This document shows, in pieces, positions 23,501 through 35,900 of a DNA stretch of 64,000 bases (the stretch's first letter is position 1; each line of letters opens with the position of its first letter). The notes under the pieces are model-generated. The model was not told the origin of the DNA and did not search any database. It saw nothing but the letters and a program-made list of their open reading frames with translations. The stretch is from positions 397,395,154 to 397,459,153 of the forward strand of contig JARDYH010000001.1 of NCBI GenBank assembly GCA_029215795.1. The letters run 5' to 3'. The position numbers and the translations under genes are program-made. The stretch comes from Anniella stebbinsi. Lineage: Eukaryota; Chordata; Lepidosauria; Squamata; Anniellidae.

Positions 23501-26500
23501 AGATCCATTAGCTAACATAGTCTTTTACGCCAATCCTCCCAAATTGTCTGCACCTCTCAATGAAAATGCAAGGATGGTCATGTTTTCCCTGCCAATTTGT
23601 AGTTCTGCCCATTGTATAAACTTGAGTTTTCAAAACATTTTAACTGCAGCTGCAACCTTACAATCCACTGGAAGTTGTGCTCCTTATCAAAGAAGGACAT
23701 TTTTTCTAAACAACACATGGGTCAGTTGTGTTGCTTCTGGTGGATGTGATGGCAACCACTTGCTAACTATTGTCTAAGATGCCTTTTTATTTTTTATTTT
23801 CATTTGATTTGTGCCCTGCTGTGCTGCATGAGGTGCCAGGAAGTGAACCTAGGACCTCCTCCACGCAAAACATGTGCTTCACACACCATTGAGCTATGGT
23901 CCCACTCTGGTAATATGCTTAAGAAAGCAGGTATTTTTCCTGACTTGCTAGATTTGTATGTACAGATTTTTATTTTTATTTTGATATGGGGAAGCATTCC
24001 ATCATACAATCCCCCACCCACATCGCAAAATAGTACAGCTCAGGTACCGGAACATGTAGGTGAGGCTGCTGATGAGAGAGCTACTATGCCTGAAGGATGG
24101 ACAGGCAATGAGGAGATACGAGGTTGAAGACATCTAGAGCAAAGGAACATAAGAATATAAGAACATAAGAAGTGCCATGCTGGATCAGACCAAAGGTCCA
24201 TCTAGTCCAGTACTCTTTTTACACAGTGGCCAACGAGCTGTTGATCAAGGACCAGCAAAGCAGGACATGGTGCAACAGTACCCTCCCACCCATGTTCCCC
24301 AGCAGGCTTACTGCCTCAGATACTGGAGGAAGCACATAGCCATCAGGGCTAGTAGCCATTGTTAGCCTTCTCCTCCAGGAATTTATCCAACCCCCTTTTA
24401 AAGCCATCCAAATTGGTGGCCATCACTGCATCTTGTGGTAGTGAATTCCATAATTTAACTATGTGCTGTGTGAAGAAGGAGCATGGTGTCCTGAGAAAAG
24501 AAGCCAAGGAAGGGTGCTAGAGCCTTGCAGATGTTGTCATCAAAGTTAGCACAGACCAGCAGTTGAAGACTCCCAGGGAAGGTTTGAATTCCATCAGCAT
24601 CACCCTGTGCCATTCTGGCCTGGTGATGACTGAAAAGAGGCCTGGATTCTGGGAACATACATTTATTTTGTTCGTAAACACATGATTATTTTGCTTGTCT
24701 GCCTTATGTGCTCAAGTTGGACACCTCTGTGGAGGGTGTTCCAGGGGCATTCCTAAGTGTTTCAGGGATCCAGGAAAAGCCAGAGAATGTATTCCAGACA
24801 AAGCAAGATTTTATTAAAATTGTTTTAGTAGAAATAGGCAAATAGAGCGAGGTCTACTCGAATCTTTCATGGCAGCCTAAGCAGATCTACCTTGTAGGGG
24901 AAGAGAGAGCTGAGTGAGTAAAACCTAAGTTGGAGTTGCATTCATGCTCTAGGTTCTGATAGCGTATGAGGGCCCCTAGGCTGACCATATGCAAAGGAGG
25001 GCAGAGCTCCTCTATCTTTAACAGTTGTAGAGAAAAGGGAATTGTATGCAATTAGTTCCTGGTGAAACTCCCTCTACATCACAACAGTTAAAGTTGTAGG
25101 CACTGTCAGGGTGACCAGATAAAATCCAGGTCAGGGCTCATATAACTTTAAGAGTTGTAGAGAAAAGGGAATTTCAGCTGGTGTCATTTGTATGCAATTA
25201 GTTCCTGGTGAAATTCCCTCTTCATCACAACAGTTAAAGTTGCAGGGGCCCTGCCTTCTTTTGTATATGGTCCCTCTAGTATAGTGCATGCACCTTTAAC
25301 TGTTGTGATGAAGAGGGAATATCACCAGGAACTAATTGCATACAAATGACTCTGGCTGAAATTCCCTTTTCTCTACAACTGTTAAAGTTACATGAGCCCT
25401 GACCTGGATTTTATCTGGTCAGCCTAGGCACTATACTAGAGTGACTATATAAAAAAGAAGGCAGGGCCCTGCAACTTTAACTGTTGTGATGAGGAGGGAA
25501 TTTCACCAGCAATTATTGCATACAAATGACGCTGCCTGAAATTCCCTTTTCTCTGCAACTGTTAAAGTTACATGAGCCCTGACCTGGATTTTATCTGGTC
25601 AGCCTAGCTCAAGCCACATGTGAGCCTCTCTTGTGAATGTGGACGGGAGTCTTTTGTAACATATGCAATGATTGTTTTGGCCACTGAGTATTCTAAGTCC
25701 CAAGTTCTAGATTTCTCTCTTGTGAAAATGCCCTGGCCGTGTCTATACCGACAGTTTGGCAAACCCTCTTGCAGAACTATTGGGACAAAGAAGCCTCAAA
25801 CAAGTCTGCATGCAAAATAGCCAGCAAGATGCTTCTGTTAAAAGACGAGCGATTCGTTCCGAAATCCTTCGGGCTGCTGGCAGCAGCGGAAAGCAAATGC
25901 AGAAAATGACCAAGCCCCCATTTCCATGAACTGCGTCCAGCGGACAGCAGTCTAACAACTGGCAGCGCAAATCAAAGGCAAACAAGCAAGCCAGCAATTG
26001 CAGCTGATGCACAGCAAAGGAGGACCTGGGGAGCTGAGCCGACAATAGCGAAAATATTATCAAGCTAATAGCAGAGGCAATCTTCAGAGCACCACGCCTC
26101 TCCGCCAGCAGCAAGAACCCCATTTCGTGTTAAGTGCAAGCGCACCATTTTGATTTCTCCGGCCACGGCAGGGGTAAGACAACCAAGTGTGTGAAACCTA
26201 CTGACTGGTAATAAATTTCTATATTGGATGCCTTTTGTTTTCTCCCAGCAGTGGCTATGCTGTGCATTCCTGCTATCATTACCAATTAAAGTGGGGACTG
26301 CTCTGGCAAGCTGCACCTCGTAACTGTGCCTCAGTCCCTCCGCTCCAATTGCGCTGGCAAGAAACACGAGGTCAAGACGCTCCTTTGACCTTTCCCAGCT
26401 AACTCCCCCCTGACTACTCGCTATGGGAAGCAATCTCAGCTGAACAGATGGACACGTTGGCAGACTCTATAAAGCTGAAGAATATCAAGATAAATGGAAC

Positions 26501-29500
26501 TGCGCGTCCACATTCCAGCCAGTTTATGAGCATAAAATATTGCTTCGCAAAATCAGCAAACATTTTGTATTGGGAAGCCCACAACCCAGCAAGCCATTTA
26601 TTCTTGATTACAGGAGCTAGCAAGAAATTTCATTCGGTGGTTTGATTCTTTTAACTAAGATCACAAAAATGGGCCTGGATTAATATGATGAAGAAAGTTT
26701 GGAATTGTACTTTCAGGAAGGGATTTACAAACTGTTTTTCACAGTGCCGCTCTCACAACAATCTACAAATATATGGCAGATATATAAGATTACATCCATT
26801 TCCAGGTAGAAAGAAACTAATACCAGCCCCACCACTAAACATTCAAAAGCCAGATAATGTAATATTGAAATACCAGAGCACAAACAAGCAGACTAAAAAA
26901 GGAGTTGTATTTGCCTTTCAAAAACCTTAAAAATAACTTCACTGTATTATCTTTTTAAAAATGTTATAGTCAAATTCCATGTGAAATCAGGTTCTTATAA
27001 TTCCTCCTTTTTAAAAGTGTTCATGTCCTTGGAGAGCTGTGTTTTGTTTGTATTAAACGACATTGCCCTTTTGTGGGAAAAGGACACGTGTGTAATCTCC
27101 TGAGGGCGAAAGTCTCCCTCTGGATTCAAACATTGAGCGTTCGGGGGAGCTGTTCCAAATTCTGGACACTACTTCAAAAAGGCCTTCTCTCTTGTACCCA
27201 CACATCCACACATCATACACCCAAGGGCATCCAAAGTGGACCTCTGCTCAGGCAGGATACTATCTTGAGACACTCTAGTCCCAGGCTGTTTAGGGTATTC
27301 AAGGGTTATAACAGCACCAAGAACTGAGCCCTAAATGGTAAGTAGTATAAACAATAAAACATTGGAGTGATATGATGAACCAAACTGTTGACTCCAGTCA
27401 AAACCCTGGCTGCTGGATTTTGAACCAATTGAAGTTGCTGAGCTATCTTCAAGGGCAGCCATGTGGAGCTCAATGGAAAGACAACATTGGTTGGACTATT
27501 CAATTAGTTCAAAAGTCCTCATTCTAACCGCCATCACCACTCTATTCCTACTTCCTTTTCTGCATTGGCACCATTCAGAAATGCCACACGCTAGACCAAA
27601 AGAGATCATAGTGATGGACAGAGCCCTAGAGAAGTCCCTCCATTGCCACCTAGCAACGCTAGCACAACCGAGTGAAGAATTATAAATTGCTCAAGGTACT
27701 GGTTCCCCTCTATTCGGCACTGGTTAGGCCTCAACTTGAATACTGCATCCAGTTCTGGTCACCACACTTCAAGAAAGATGCAGAAAAAGTGGAGAGGGTG
27801 CAGAGGAGGGCAACAAGGATGATCAGGGGTCTGGAAACAAAGCCCTATGAGGAGAGACTGAAAGAACTGGGCATGTTTAGCCTGGAGAAGAGAAGACTGA
27901 GGGGAGACATGATAGCACTCTTCAAGCATTTGAAAGGTTGTCACACAGAGAAGGGCCAGGATCTCTTCTCGATCATCCCAGAGTGCAGGACGTGGAATCA
28001 TGGGCTCAAGTTACAGGAAGCCAGATTCCGGCTGGACATCAGGAAAAACTTCCTGACTGGTAGAGCAGTTCGACAATGGAACCAATTCCCTAGGGAGGTG
28101 TGGGCTCTCCCACATGAGAGGCATTCAAGAGGCAGCTGGACAGCCATCTGTCAGGTATGCTTTAATATGGCTTCTTGCATTGAGCGGGGGGTTGGACGGG
28201 ATGGCCTCATAGGCCCCTTCCAACTCTACTATTTTATGATTCTATTCTATGATAAACAGATAAAAGAATACCACCCATCCACCCAGAACAAATAAGAACT
28301 TTTATGCTAAGGATTGCTCCTCTGTATTTTGATGAGACAAGAGCATGTGGGGGGGGGGGGGGGAGAGAAGAGAACAGATGATGAGCTAACTGGTTTGAGA
28401 AATGTGCAGGAAAGAGGTATCTTCATGTGAACTGTACTCATTCATTCATCTCAGTGCATGGAGAATGCTTTCTTTGATGCCTCTTCCATCCAACTTCTTG
28501 CTTAGGGCTCTTTGCGGAAGCCCCCTCCCCTGCCTTTAACTAGCTCTCTACAACAGTGCTAATTCAGAGAGACACCTCACCTGGGAGCTGGGGTTTGAAA
28601 AGGAGAAAACAAATATGACTAGTTGTGATGGTCTTTAAAGCACTAATTTTGGTTTCATAGTAATGCTGTTCCAAAAAGAGTATTTGTTTCTTTTTTTAAA
28701 ATGAAAATAAAAAATGAAAGCACAGCCTCCTGTATTCATTTGTTTCAGCTGTCCTGAGAACACACATAGCTCTGTTATGTCTGTCGACGTACAGAGAAGG
28801 ATCATGGTCAGAGGAGTCAAATTCTGGCACATTAGAAAGGAGATTATTCCCTTGTGCCGCTGTGATGTTGTGTGGTCCCCTCCTACCCCCATTTGAGTGG
28901 CACTCCAGGAGAGGCGGATGAGCAGCATCCTCATCAGCTGTAGGTTGCTTTACTGATGCTCATGTTACACCTAGATTCTAGAGGGAATAGCTAATTGAAG
29001 ATTCTTTTTTAAAAATCTATTAACTATGGGGCTTTTAACCGATGGCTTTAAAAGGGGATTAGGATTAGACAAATTCATGGAGGAGAGGTCTATCAATGGC
29101 TACTGTTCATGATGGCTATTCACTACCTCCAGGCTTTGAGCTAGCATGCCTCTAAATACCAGTCGCTGGGGAACAGTAGGAGAAGAAGGCTATTGCTCTC
29201 ATGTCCTGCTTGGGGTGGTGTTGTGTCTAATCCCGCTTTCTTTGGGCAGGGTGAAGGACTGTCAGCCGATAATTCAGAGTCAGATTCTGAGGCCGAAGAG
29301 ACAGCGCTAGAGACTAGGGATGTGTATCGTATCGTTAAAATGTATGATAACGATATGATATGCTCTTTATCGTGCATGTGTTTAACGATAACGATACGAT
29401 AGGGAAGCCTACGATAATTATCGGAGACGATAAAAAATCCTACGATAATTATCATATGTTATCGTTTTGTCGGAAAGCTCTTTCTCTTTTGCCACCACAT

Positions 29501-29935
29501 GGACGGAGCTAGAAGGTGGGGTGTGCTTGCTGAGACAGTGACCAACCGTGCAGCAAGGATTCCAGCAGGCTCCAATCACAATGTTGGAGGAGGGCTAAGG
29601 CTATCCCCGCATAAAACCCCCACACTTGGTGTTCCAGTTCTGTTGGGAGTTAGGCGTTGAGGGGAGAAGGGTGGATTTTGTTGGAGGTCTGTCCTGGCTC
29701 CTGGGTCTTATAGTTACCTGATGGCGAATTGTTAGAGATTCATTGTAGTCTTGCATCTTTCTGTTCCCTTCTGTGTCTCAGGTTCGTTTGGCTGTTCGTT
29801 GCTTGTGTATTTGAGTTACAGTTTTTATACGTTTTCTGGTTGGTTTGATTGAAGGGTTAGGTTCGCATGAGTGGGGGTACTGTGACTGAGTGAGTGTGTT
29901 TTGTCCTCTTCCCTGTTTAACTTTCTTTAAAAAAA

Positions 29936-29978
<43 letters not shown>

Positions 29979-32900
29979 CTCTCCCTCTCTCTCTCTGGGT
30001 GTGTGTGTTTGCTTGATTGACTGTGAGTGTGCTGGTGTGTCCTGTAGCCTGCTACACAGAATAACACTACACAATCTGTGGTCAAAGCAGCACACAAACT
30101 GTTTGGAAATGATTTTTATTAATATAAATAATAATTCCACTTTCAATCACTTTGTACCAGTATGAAATGTGGCTCTAAGGTGCGCCTTGGGCGAAGTGGC
30201 TCTGGGTCTAGGAGAGATGCTGTTGCTGCTGGGGGCAGTTCTGGGGTGGCTGTCTCTCCCTCTCACACATTTTATTTCTTTATTAAAGACACTGCTCCAG
30301 CCAATGTTTCCAGTCTGGAGGGACTGCTTTAGTGAGGGGTGCAAAGCAAAAGCATCCCTCTCACACATTTTATTTCTTTTTTAAAGACACTGCTCCAGCC
30401 AATGTTTCCAGTCTGGAGGGACTGCTTTAGTGAGGGGTGCAAAGCAAAAGCATCCCTCTCACACATTTTATTTCTTTTTTAAAGACACTGCTCCAGCCAA
30501 TGTTTCCAGTCTGGAGAGACTGCTTTAGTGAGCCTTGAGAGATTCCTGTATTATTATTTTTCGTCACTACGTCCCTGGGACTGCTCCTCGTGGAGTCCAT
30601 TAGTGAGGGACTGCAGAAGCATCCCCCTCACACATTTCCTTTTTTTTTTTTTTTTTAGACTCTGGTCCAGGCAATGTGCCTACTTCTACCCTGAACGTGA
30701 CTCTTTATTTATTTGCCAAAGTGCCTACCTCTACCCTGAACGTGACTTTTTATTTATTTGCCAAAGTGCCTACCTCTACCCCGAACATGACTTTTATTTG
30801 GCAATGTGCCTACGTGTACCCCGAACATGACTTTTATTTGGCAATGTGCCTACCTCTACCCTGAACGGGACTATTCCCTCTGCTCCAGCCAATGTGCCCA
30901 CCTCTACCCAGAACGTGACTTATATTAATTTGCCAATGTGCCTACCCAGAACGTGACTTATATTAATTTGCCAATGTGCCTGCCCAGAATGTGACTTTTA
31001 TTTGCCACTGCTCCAGCCAATGTGTGCAGCTCTAGCATGAAGAACTGCCCACCTGCCTGCATGGGGATGGAGGGCAGAATGGGTCATTTTAATTTTCAAG
31101 CACAATGAGGTCAAGGCGGTGCGTGAGGGTTGTTTTGATGGGATCCTCCAGGTTTCCTCGCTACCTGGGGTATCTCCCGGCCCAATGAGGCCCTGCCTGC
31201 TAAGGCTGGCTAAAATAACTATAACGCCTGTGCTATTCCCTTACCCCCCCAATCCTTTTATTATTTCATTTGTACTTAGACATGCATGGCCTAATCTAGA
31301 GATAAAGCAGCAGTTCTACGGCAGCTGAATGTGTCCACTCACTGCGCCACGCATGCATAGGCGCGGATAATAATAATATGCTTTTAAGGTTTTTTTAGTT
31401 TTAGTGGGATCCTGCAGGTTTCCTTGCTTCTGGGGTATCTCCTGGCTCTATGAGGCCCTGCCTGGCTAAGGCTGGCTAAAATAAATATAATTGTAACGCC
31501 CGTGCTATTCACTACCCCCCAATCCTTTTAATTCGTAGACATGCGTGGCCTAATCAATGAGACAAGGCAGCAGCAGTTCACCATCTTCTGATTAACACAT
31601 TTTACTTTTATGACTGCATATGGAAGGCACTGCCTAGTTTATCCACAGGTTTTGAAAGTTCATCGTATTCATATATACCTATAAGTCTCAGCAGCAGGAG
31701 CATGGAGTGCATTACTGGAAACAATGCATGTTGTTGAGAGCTTAGTAAGGCCTGCAGCTGTGCATCTGATATTGGGCACAGATGAGTCCCCTCAAGGCCA
31801 TCTGTGAGATGCCCATGAGTACTGGACGATGACGTCTCTTGAAAAAGGACCACATTTCAGCCACCTGAAAGTGTATTTGAAGCTTACTTCCAAGTAATGC
31901 TTGCACCGATTGTTCTAAAATTTGGCACTCAAGACCAGCAACACTCAGTCTGTACTGTGACCAAGTTTCAAACCTGTAACTTGGAAAATTAAGAAGTTTT
32001 AGGCCTTTCTGACTCAAAAATCAACTCTAGAGTCTCTAGGGCAAAATGGAGAAACGATATAATATCGGATTTCCAATCATTATCAGAAATACAATACGAT
32101 ACGGTTCACCTACGATATAATCGGAGACAATAATTTTTTTGGTCCGAAATTCTGATAATGATACGATACGATATTTTCAGACGTGCACATCCCTACTAGA
32201 GATGTCCCGGTCCATACCAGGAGTGGGGGAGTTACTTCCCATGGCCTCTTCCCCAGCTGCGAATGAACCTTTGCCAGCTCTTATCTCTGATGGTGTAAAT
32301 AACCCCCAAGCTGAGAATCAGGCTTCTTCAGAGGAGGAGGGCGTGGAAAGCCTGGGAGATGCGAGATTCCATAGGAGAGAAAGGCGGGCTGAGGCAAAGG
32401 AAGGGAGGAGGAGGTCGGCCCAGGTGATTGCTTGGAAACGACTTGGTCAGAACAAGTCTCCCTGAAGGCGTACTGAAAGAAATGGGCTTTCCCTACCCTT
32501 GAAAGAACAACAACTGGTTTGCTTCCTTTGCATAATCTTGCCAAGAGCACACATCTCTTAGAACTTTTAGACTCCCTTCAGCTGGGAGAAGATGTTTATT
32601 GCCTGAATAAAGCTTTGTGGATTCCATGGCAGACCTCTTTATTGACTTCAAATAACGCAAGGGGTGAGAGGGACACGACACGTGGGCTTCTTGGAGGCAT
32701 CTGGGCCAGATCTACACCAAGGAGGATATAACACTTTGAAAGCAGTTTATGGAATGTGTCATGGGCACCAACAGTTGTCATTACCATTATAAACTGTCAT
32801 AAAGCAGTAGTGTAGATCCTGCCCTGGTTGATCACTGTCAAAACGAGATCACTGGAATAGATCGGTAGGCCTATGGTCTGATGGAGCTTCAGGGGTCTTC

Positions 32901-35900
32901 TTGTGTTACTAATTAATAAAACCAGATGTATGGATTGCCTAAAGTCAATGTGTGTATCTTTTGAGAAACCTTCAGAAAGAAGGTAGCTCTCTCCCTAAGT
33001 GTCAGAGAATTTAACAATGTAATAAACAAAGGTTTATTCATCTGCACATTGTTATTAGTTCACTAAAAACCCAGAGCTAAAATTGCTTCAAAAACAGATC
33101 CATTTAGCATCCAGGTCCGTAAATGTACTGGCACATCCAGATTCAAAACTCGTCATGATGAACTTCTATTTTTGCTACTTTGTGCCTGGCTGGGGGGAAT
33201 ATATAGCATTTCATTGCTAGAAGAAAGGAAGGAAGGAAGGAAGGAAGGAAGGGAAAGAAGGAAAGGAAAGAAGGAAAGGAAAGGTCATTCCTGCCAGCTC
33301 CAGACAATGCAAAGGAGGAGGCAGATTGACAATCCTACCCCAATGTTGAAATCTCCACTGCTTTCCCCTCCTGTGTCCCCCAGAGACAATGTAATGATGA
33401 GAAAATTGGGGTAGAGGCTCTAATACTTGCATAAATTCAGTTCATTTTCCTGAATGTGTGCTAAGAAGCATAAACATTTAAGCTTCTTGACATTACTCTT
33501 TTAAGGTCAAGTAGTAAACTCAAGCATTATTCAGCTCTGCTTCTAAAATACTATTGTCGGATGTCAGGTGCTTCATGGGCTGCCTCTACACCAGATGTTT
33601 AAAGCTCTTTGAAGTCTCATTAAAAATTTTACCTCTACAAGAGTGGAGCGTAAATTGGGAGTTGAGGCGCTTTTTCTCTCCGATTATGCGCATTATCGAA
33701 TGCGCGTTAAATAGCGAGTTTTATTTTGCTCCGGCCGTTAAAGCGCATTTTGATTATGTGAACAAGCGATTCTCTGCATTAACTACTTGTAAAGCGCATT
33801 TGAAACAACCAGTAAGGTCACCAGTTGAGTGCTCAATTACCTCCTGCATACAAGCATTTACGATAAAGCGCTTCTGCGATTATGCGCATAATCGGCTAAC
33901 CAGGCGTCAAACGGAATCCATCTAGAGGGGGTCATGGACAATTCACTAGGCTGGCCTAGTGAATTGTGAGTTGAAAGCTTGGCAATTGTTGTGAGATAGT
34001 CTATCTCTGTTCTGTGCTTATCTGTGGCTGCTAGCCAAGGCTTTGAAATTCTTTGAGAACGAATGTATATTTAGAAAAGCTGGGGGGCTATTTTGCAAGA
34101 TGTCTCTCACATAGTGTCGTCATCAAGAGGAGGTTGAACTGTGCCGCCCTGTTGGCACATAAGTTTAGATTACAGGCTTGAAGCCCTGTCTGTCAAAGTA
34201 GCTTGGAATTAGCCAGCCTCCATTTTATATAGTGGAACGAGCAAAGGGGAGGCCCTTTGCTAGGAATTTATCTGTTCGACTGTTCGACTGTTCAACTGTT
34301 CTACGCTTGCCATGAAACTCCTCGTGTTTGGGATTCTATCTGGTTTAGAGATGTTAGATGCACTCTGTACATGTTCTGTTGCTATTTGGACTTAGAATTT
34401 CTAAGAACTATGCCATGAAAAGTGCTCTGAGGCTGATCGTTGCTGTTCTGGAATTGTGTGTGTGACCTGCGAGAGAGCCTCCTCTCAGAGCCTTTTGTTA
34501 CAGGCAAAGGGGTTCCTAGGTCGAAGAGGTTCGTCTCCTGACATCTTGCTTATGTGATCCGCTCAGTGTTCCTGGCAGGCTGAGTCTAGTTTAGTACAAG
34601 ATAGATCTGTGTACTGTCAGACTTCATGCACTTCTGTGCTGGGGTTTCTCCTTTGAGTTTTGCTCGTGTTCCTGATGAGGCAGTGTGTGTGGCCGCTGCT
34701 GACTGTTTTGCATGGGACAGGGGGCCAACTCTAAATGTCTCCCCCTGAGTGATTGCTGTTCGCATTAAGCCATTGTACCTGAAAGCTATCTAGTCCATCT
34801 TCAGCTTCAAGTGTGTGTATGCAGAAATGAAACCGTTATGCTTGAATTCCGTGTGATTTCACAATAAAAGAGGTCTCACTGTTTTGGAGTGTGTCAGTTT
34901 GCCTAAAGTTCGTGAGCAGAAGCCTGGGGTGGGCTTGCGTCACAACAACTATCTAAGCATTCTTGTTTGTAGGCAGAGGGGCTAATTTGGGCATTAAGAA
35001 AGTTTGCTAAACCTTGTAACCATGAGGGATCTTGCAACATGCCTATCAGAATATTGAAGTGTGTGCGCACACACACACACACATGGAATCTGTGCCTGGA
35101 AAATTGTGCTCCTGGTTTACTCCCTACAGGTGTGTCCTGAAACAGAACTCAAAATGCTAGTGATCCCTCGTAAGATGGAATAGTTACTTTCTAAAATGTT
35201 TCTCCATTGAATTTCAATTTTCTGTTTCCTAGATTATCAAAAACAGCAAAACAGTAAATTGTGTGTGTTCGTGCCCACACATGTGTGCACACAACCATGT
35301 GTGTATGCGTGAGAAAGAGAGAGAGAGAGAGATTCTACATACAACTGTTAAGCTGATGTTAATACACAAGATTTAAATTCATCTATCCGTCGTCGCCTCG
35401 CTGCTAGCAAAAAAAGTAGGAGTAAGTGCCCAACTTTTTAAAAGCGGAGCTCTGGGGGTTTGCCCCTGCATGGCTTCACGATGGTGGCTGCGTCATATAG
35501 ATGACCTGTCACCACTCCGAATCCACCCCAGGGCAAACCCCTCATCACGATGTACCATGGGAAACTACAGAAGGAGCCATATTAAGAGAAAAACTTCTGC
35601 TAAAGTAAGCACTTTTTTTATATATACATCTGGAGCACCAGAGCATTCTATCAATCTCCCCTCTCCTTTTCTTGGGGAAGGGGAGGGATTTTAAAGGTTA
35701 TCTACTTGGTATTTTCACAATCAAATTCTTCCAATGAAACAGAAAATCTGCTGCTGTGGTAAAGCAGACCAAAATACTGCCCCCCCCCCCCACAGAATCT
35801 CTTGTAATTAAAGCCCTGTTTCCAATCCCTCTTGCTACTGGCCAGGTATCATAGCAACTGAAGAGAGCCAAGCCATAGCTGTGCACTCCCAAGGCACCTC

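Larger units (their letters stand above)
29315..32195. mobile_element. 2.88-kb hAT-like DNA transposon, non-autonomous
   Basis: The terminal sequence TAGGGATGTG is repeated inverted as CACATCCCTA. The 8-bp flanks are CTAGAGAC (29307-29314) and CTAGAGAT (32196-32203), a hAT-length target duplication with one mismatch. Both subterminal regions are packed with CGATA/TATCG motifs (29326-29465 and 32050-32175). The interior has a CCAAT at 29572, an ATAAAA at 29611, an (AT)n tract and two tandem arrays. No transposase frame is recognisable. Confidence 0.8.
29215..32687. mobile_element. Unclassified retroelement-like insert, split by a hAT-like element
   Basis: About 100 bp on the left and 490 bp on the right of the hAT-like element form one piece when the element is taken out. 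It carries an acidic then basic reading frame (right part ends about 32465) and an AATAAA at about 32605. The family is not recognised. A similar acidic stretch (QSDSEDEE) lies at 57370-57420. Confidence 0.45.

Noticed and set aside
29193..29402. Open frame running into the left end of the hAT-like element
   Set aside because: Its C-terminal part is transposon end sequence; only the upstream part may be old coding sequence.
30258..31020. CRISPR-like array
   Set aside because: The repeats are direct tandem units without unique spacers, in a vertebrate transposon.
33554..33925. 123-codon plus-strand open frame
   Set aside because: It coincides with the CpG-rich palindromic block. No protein family is recognised and the frame is probably incidental.
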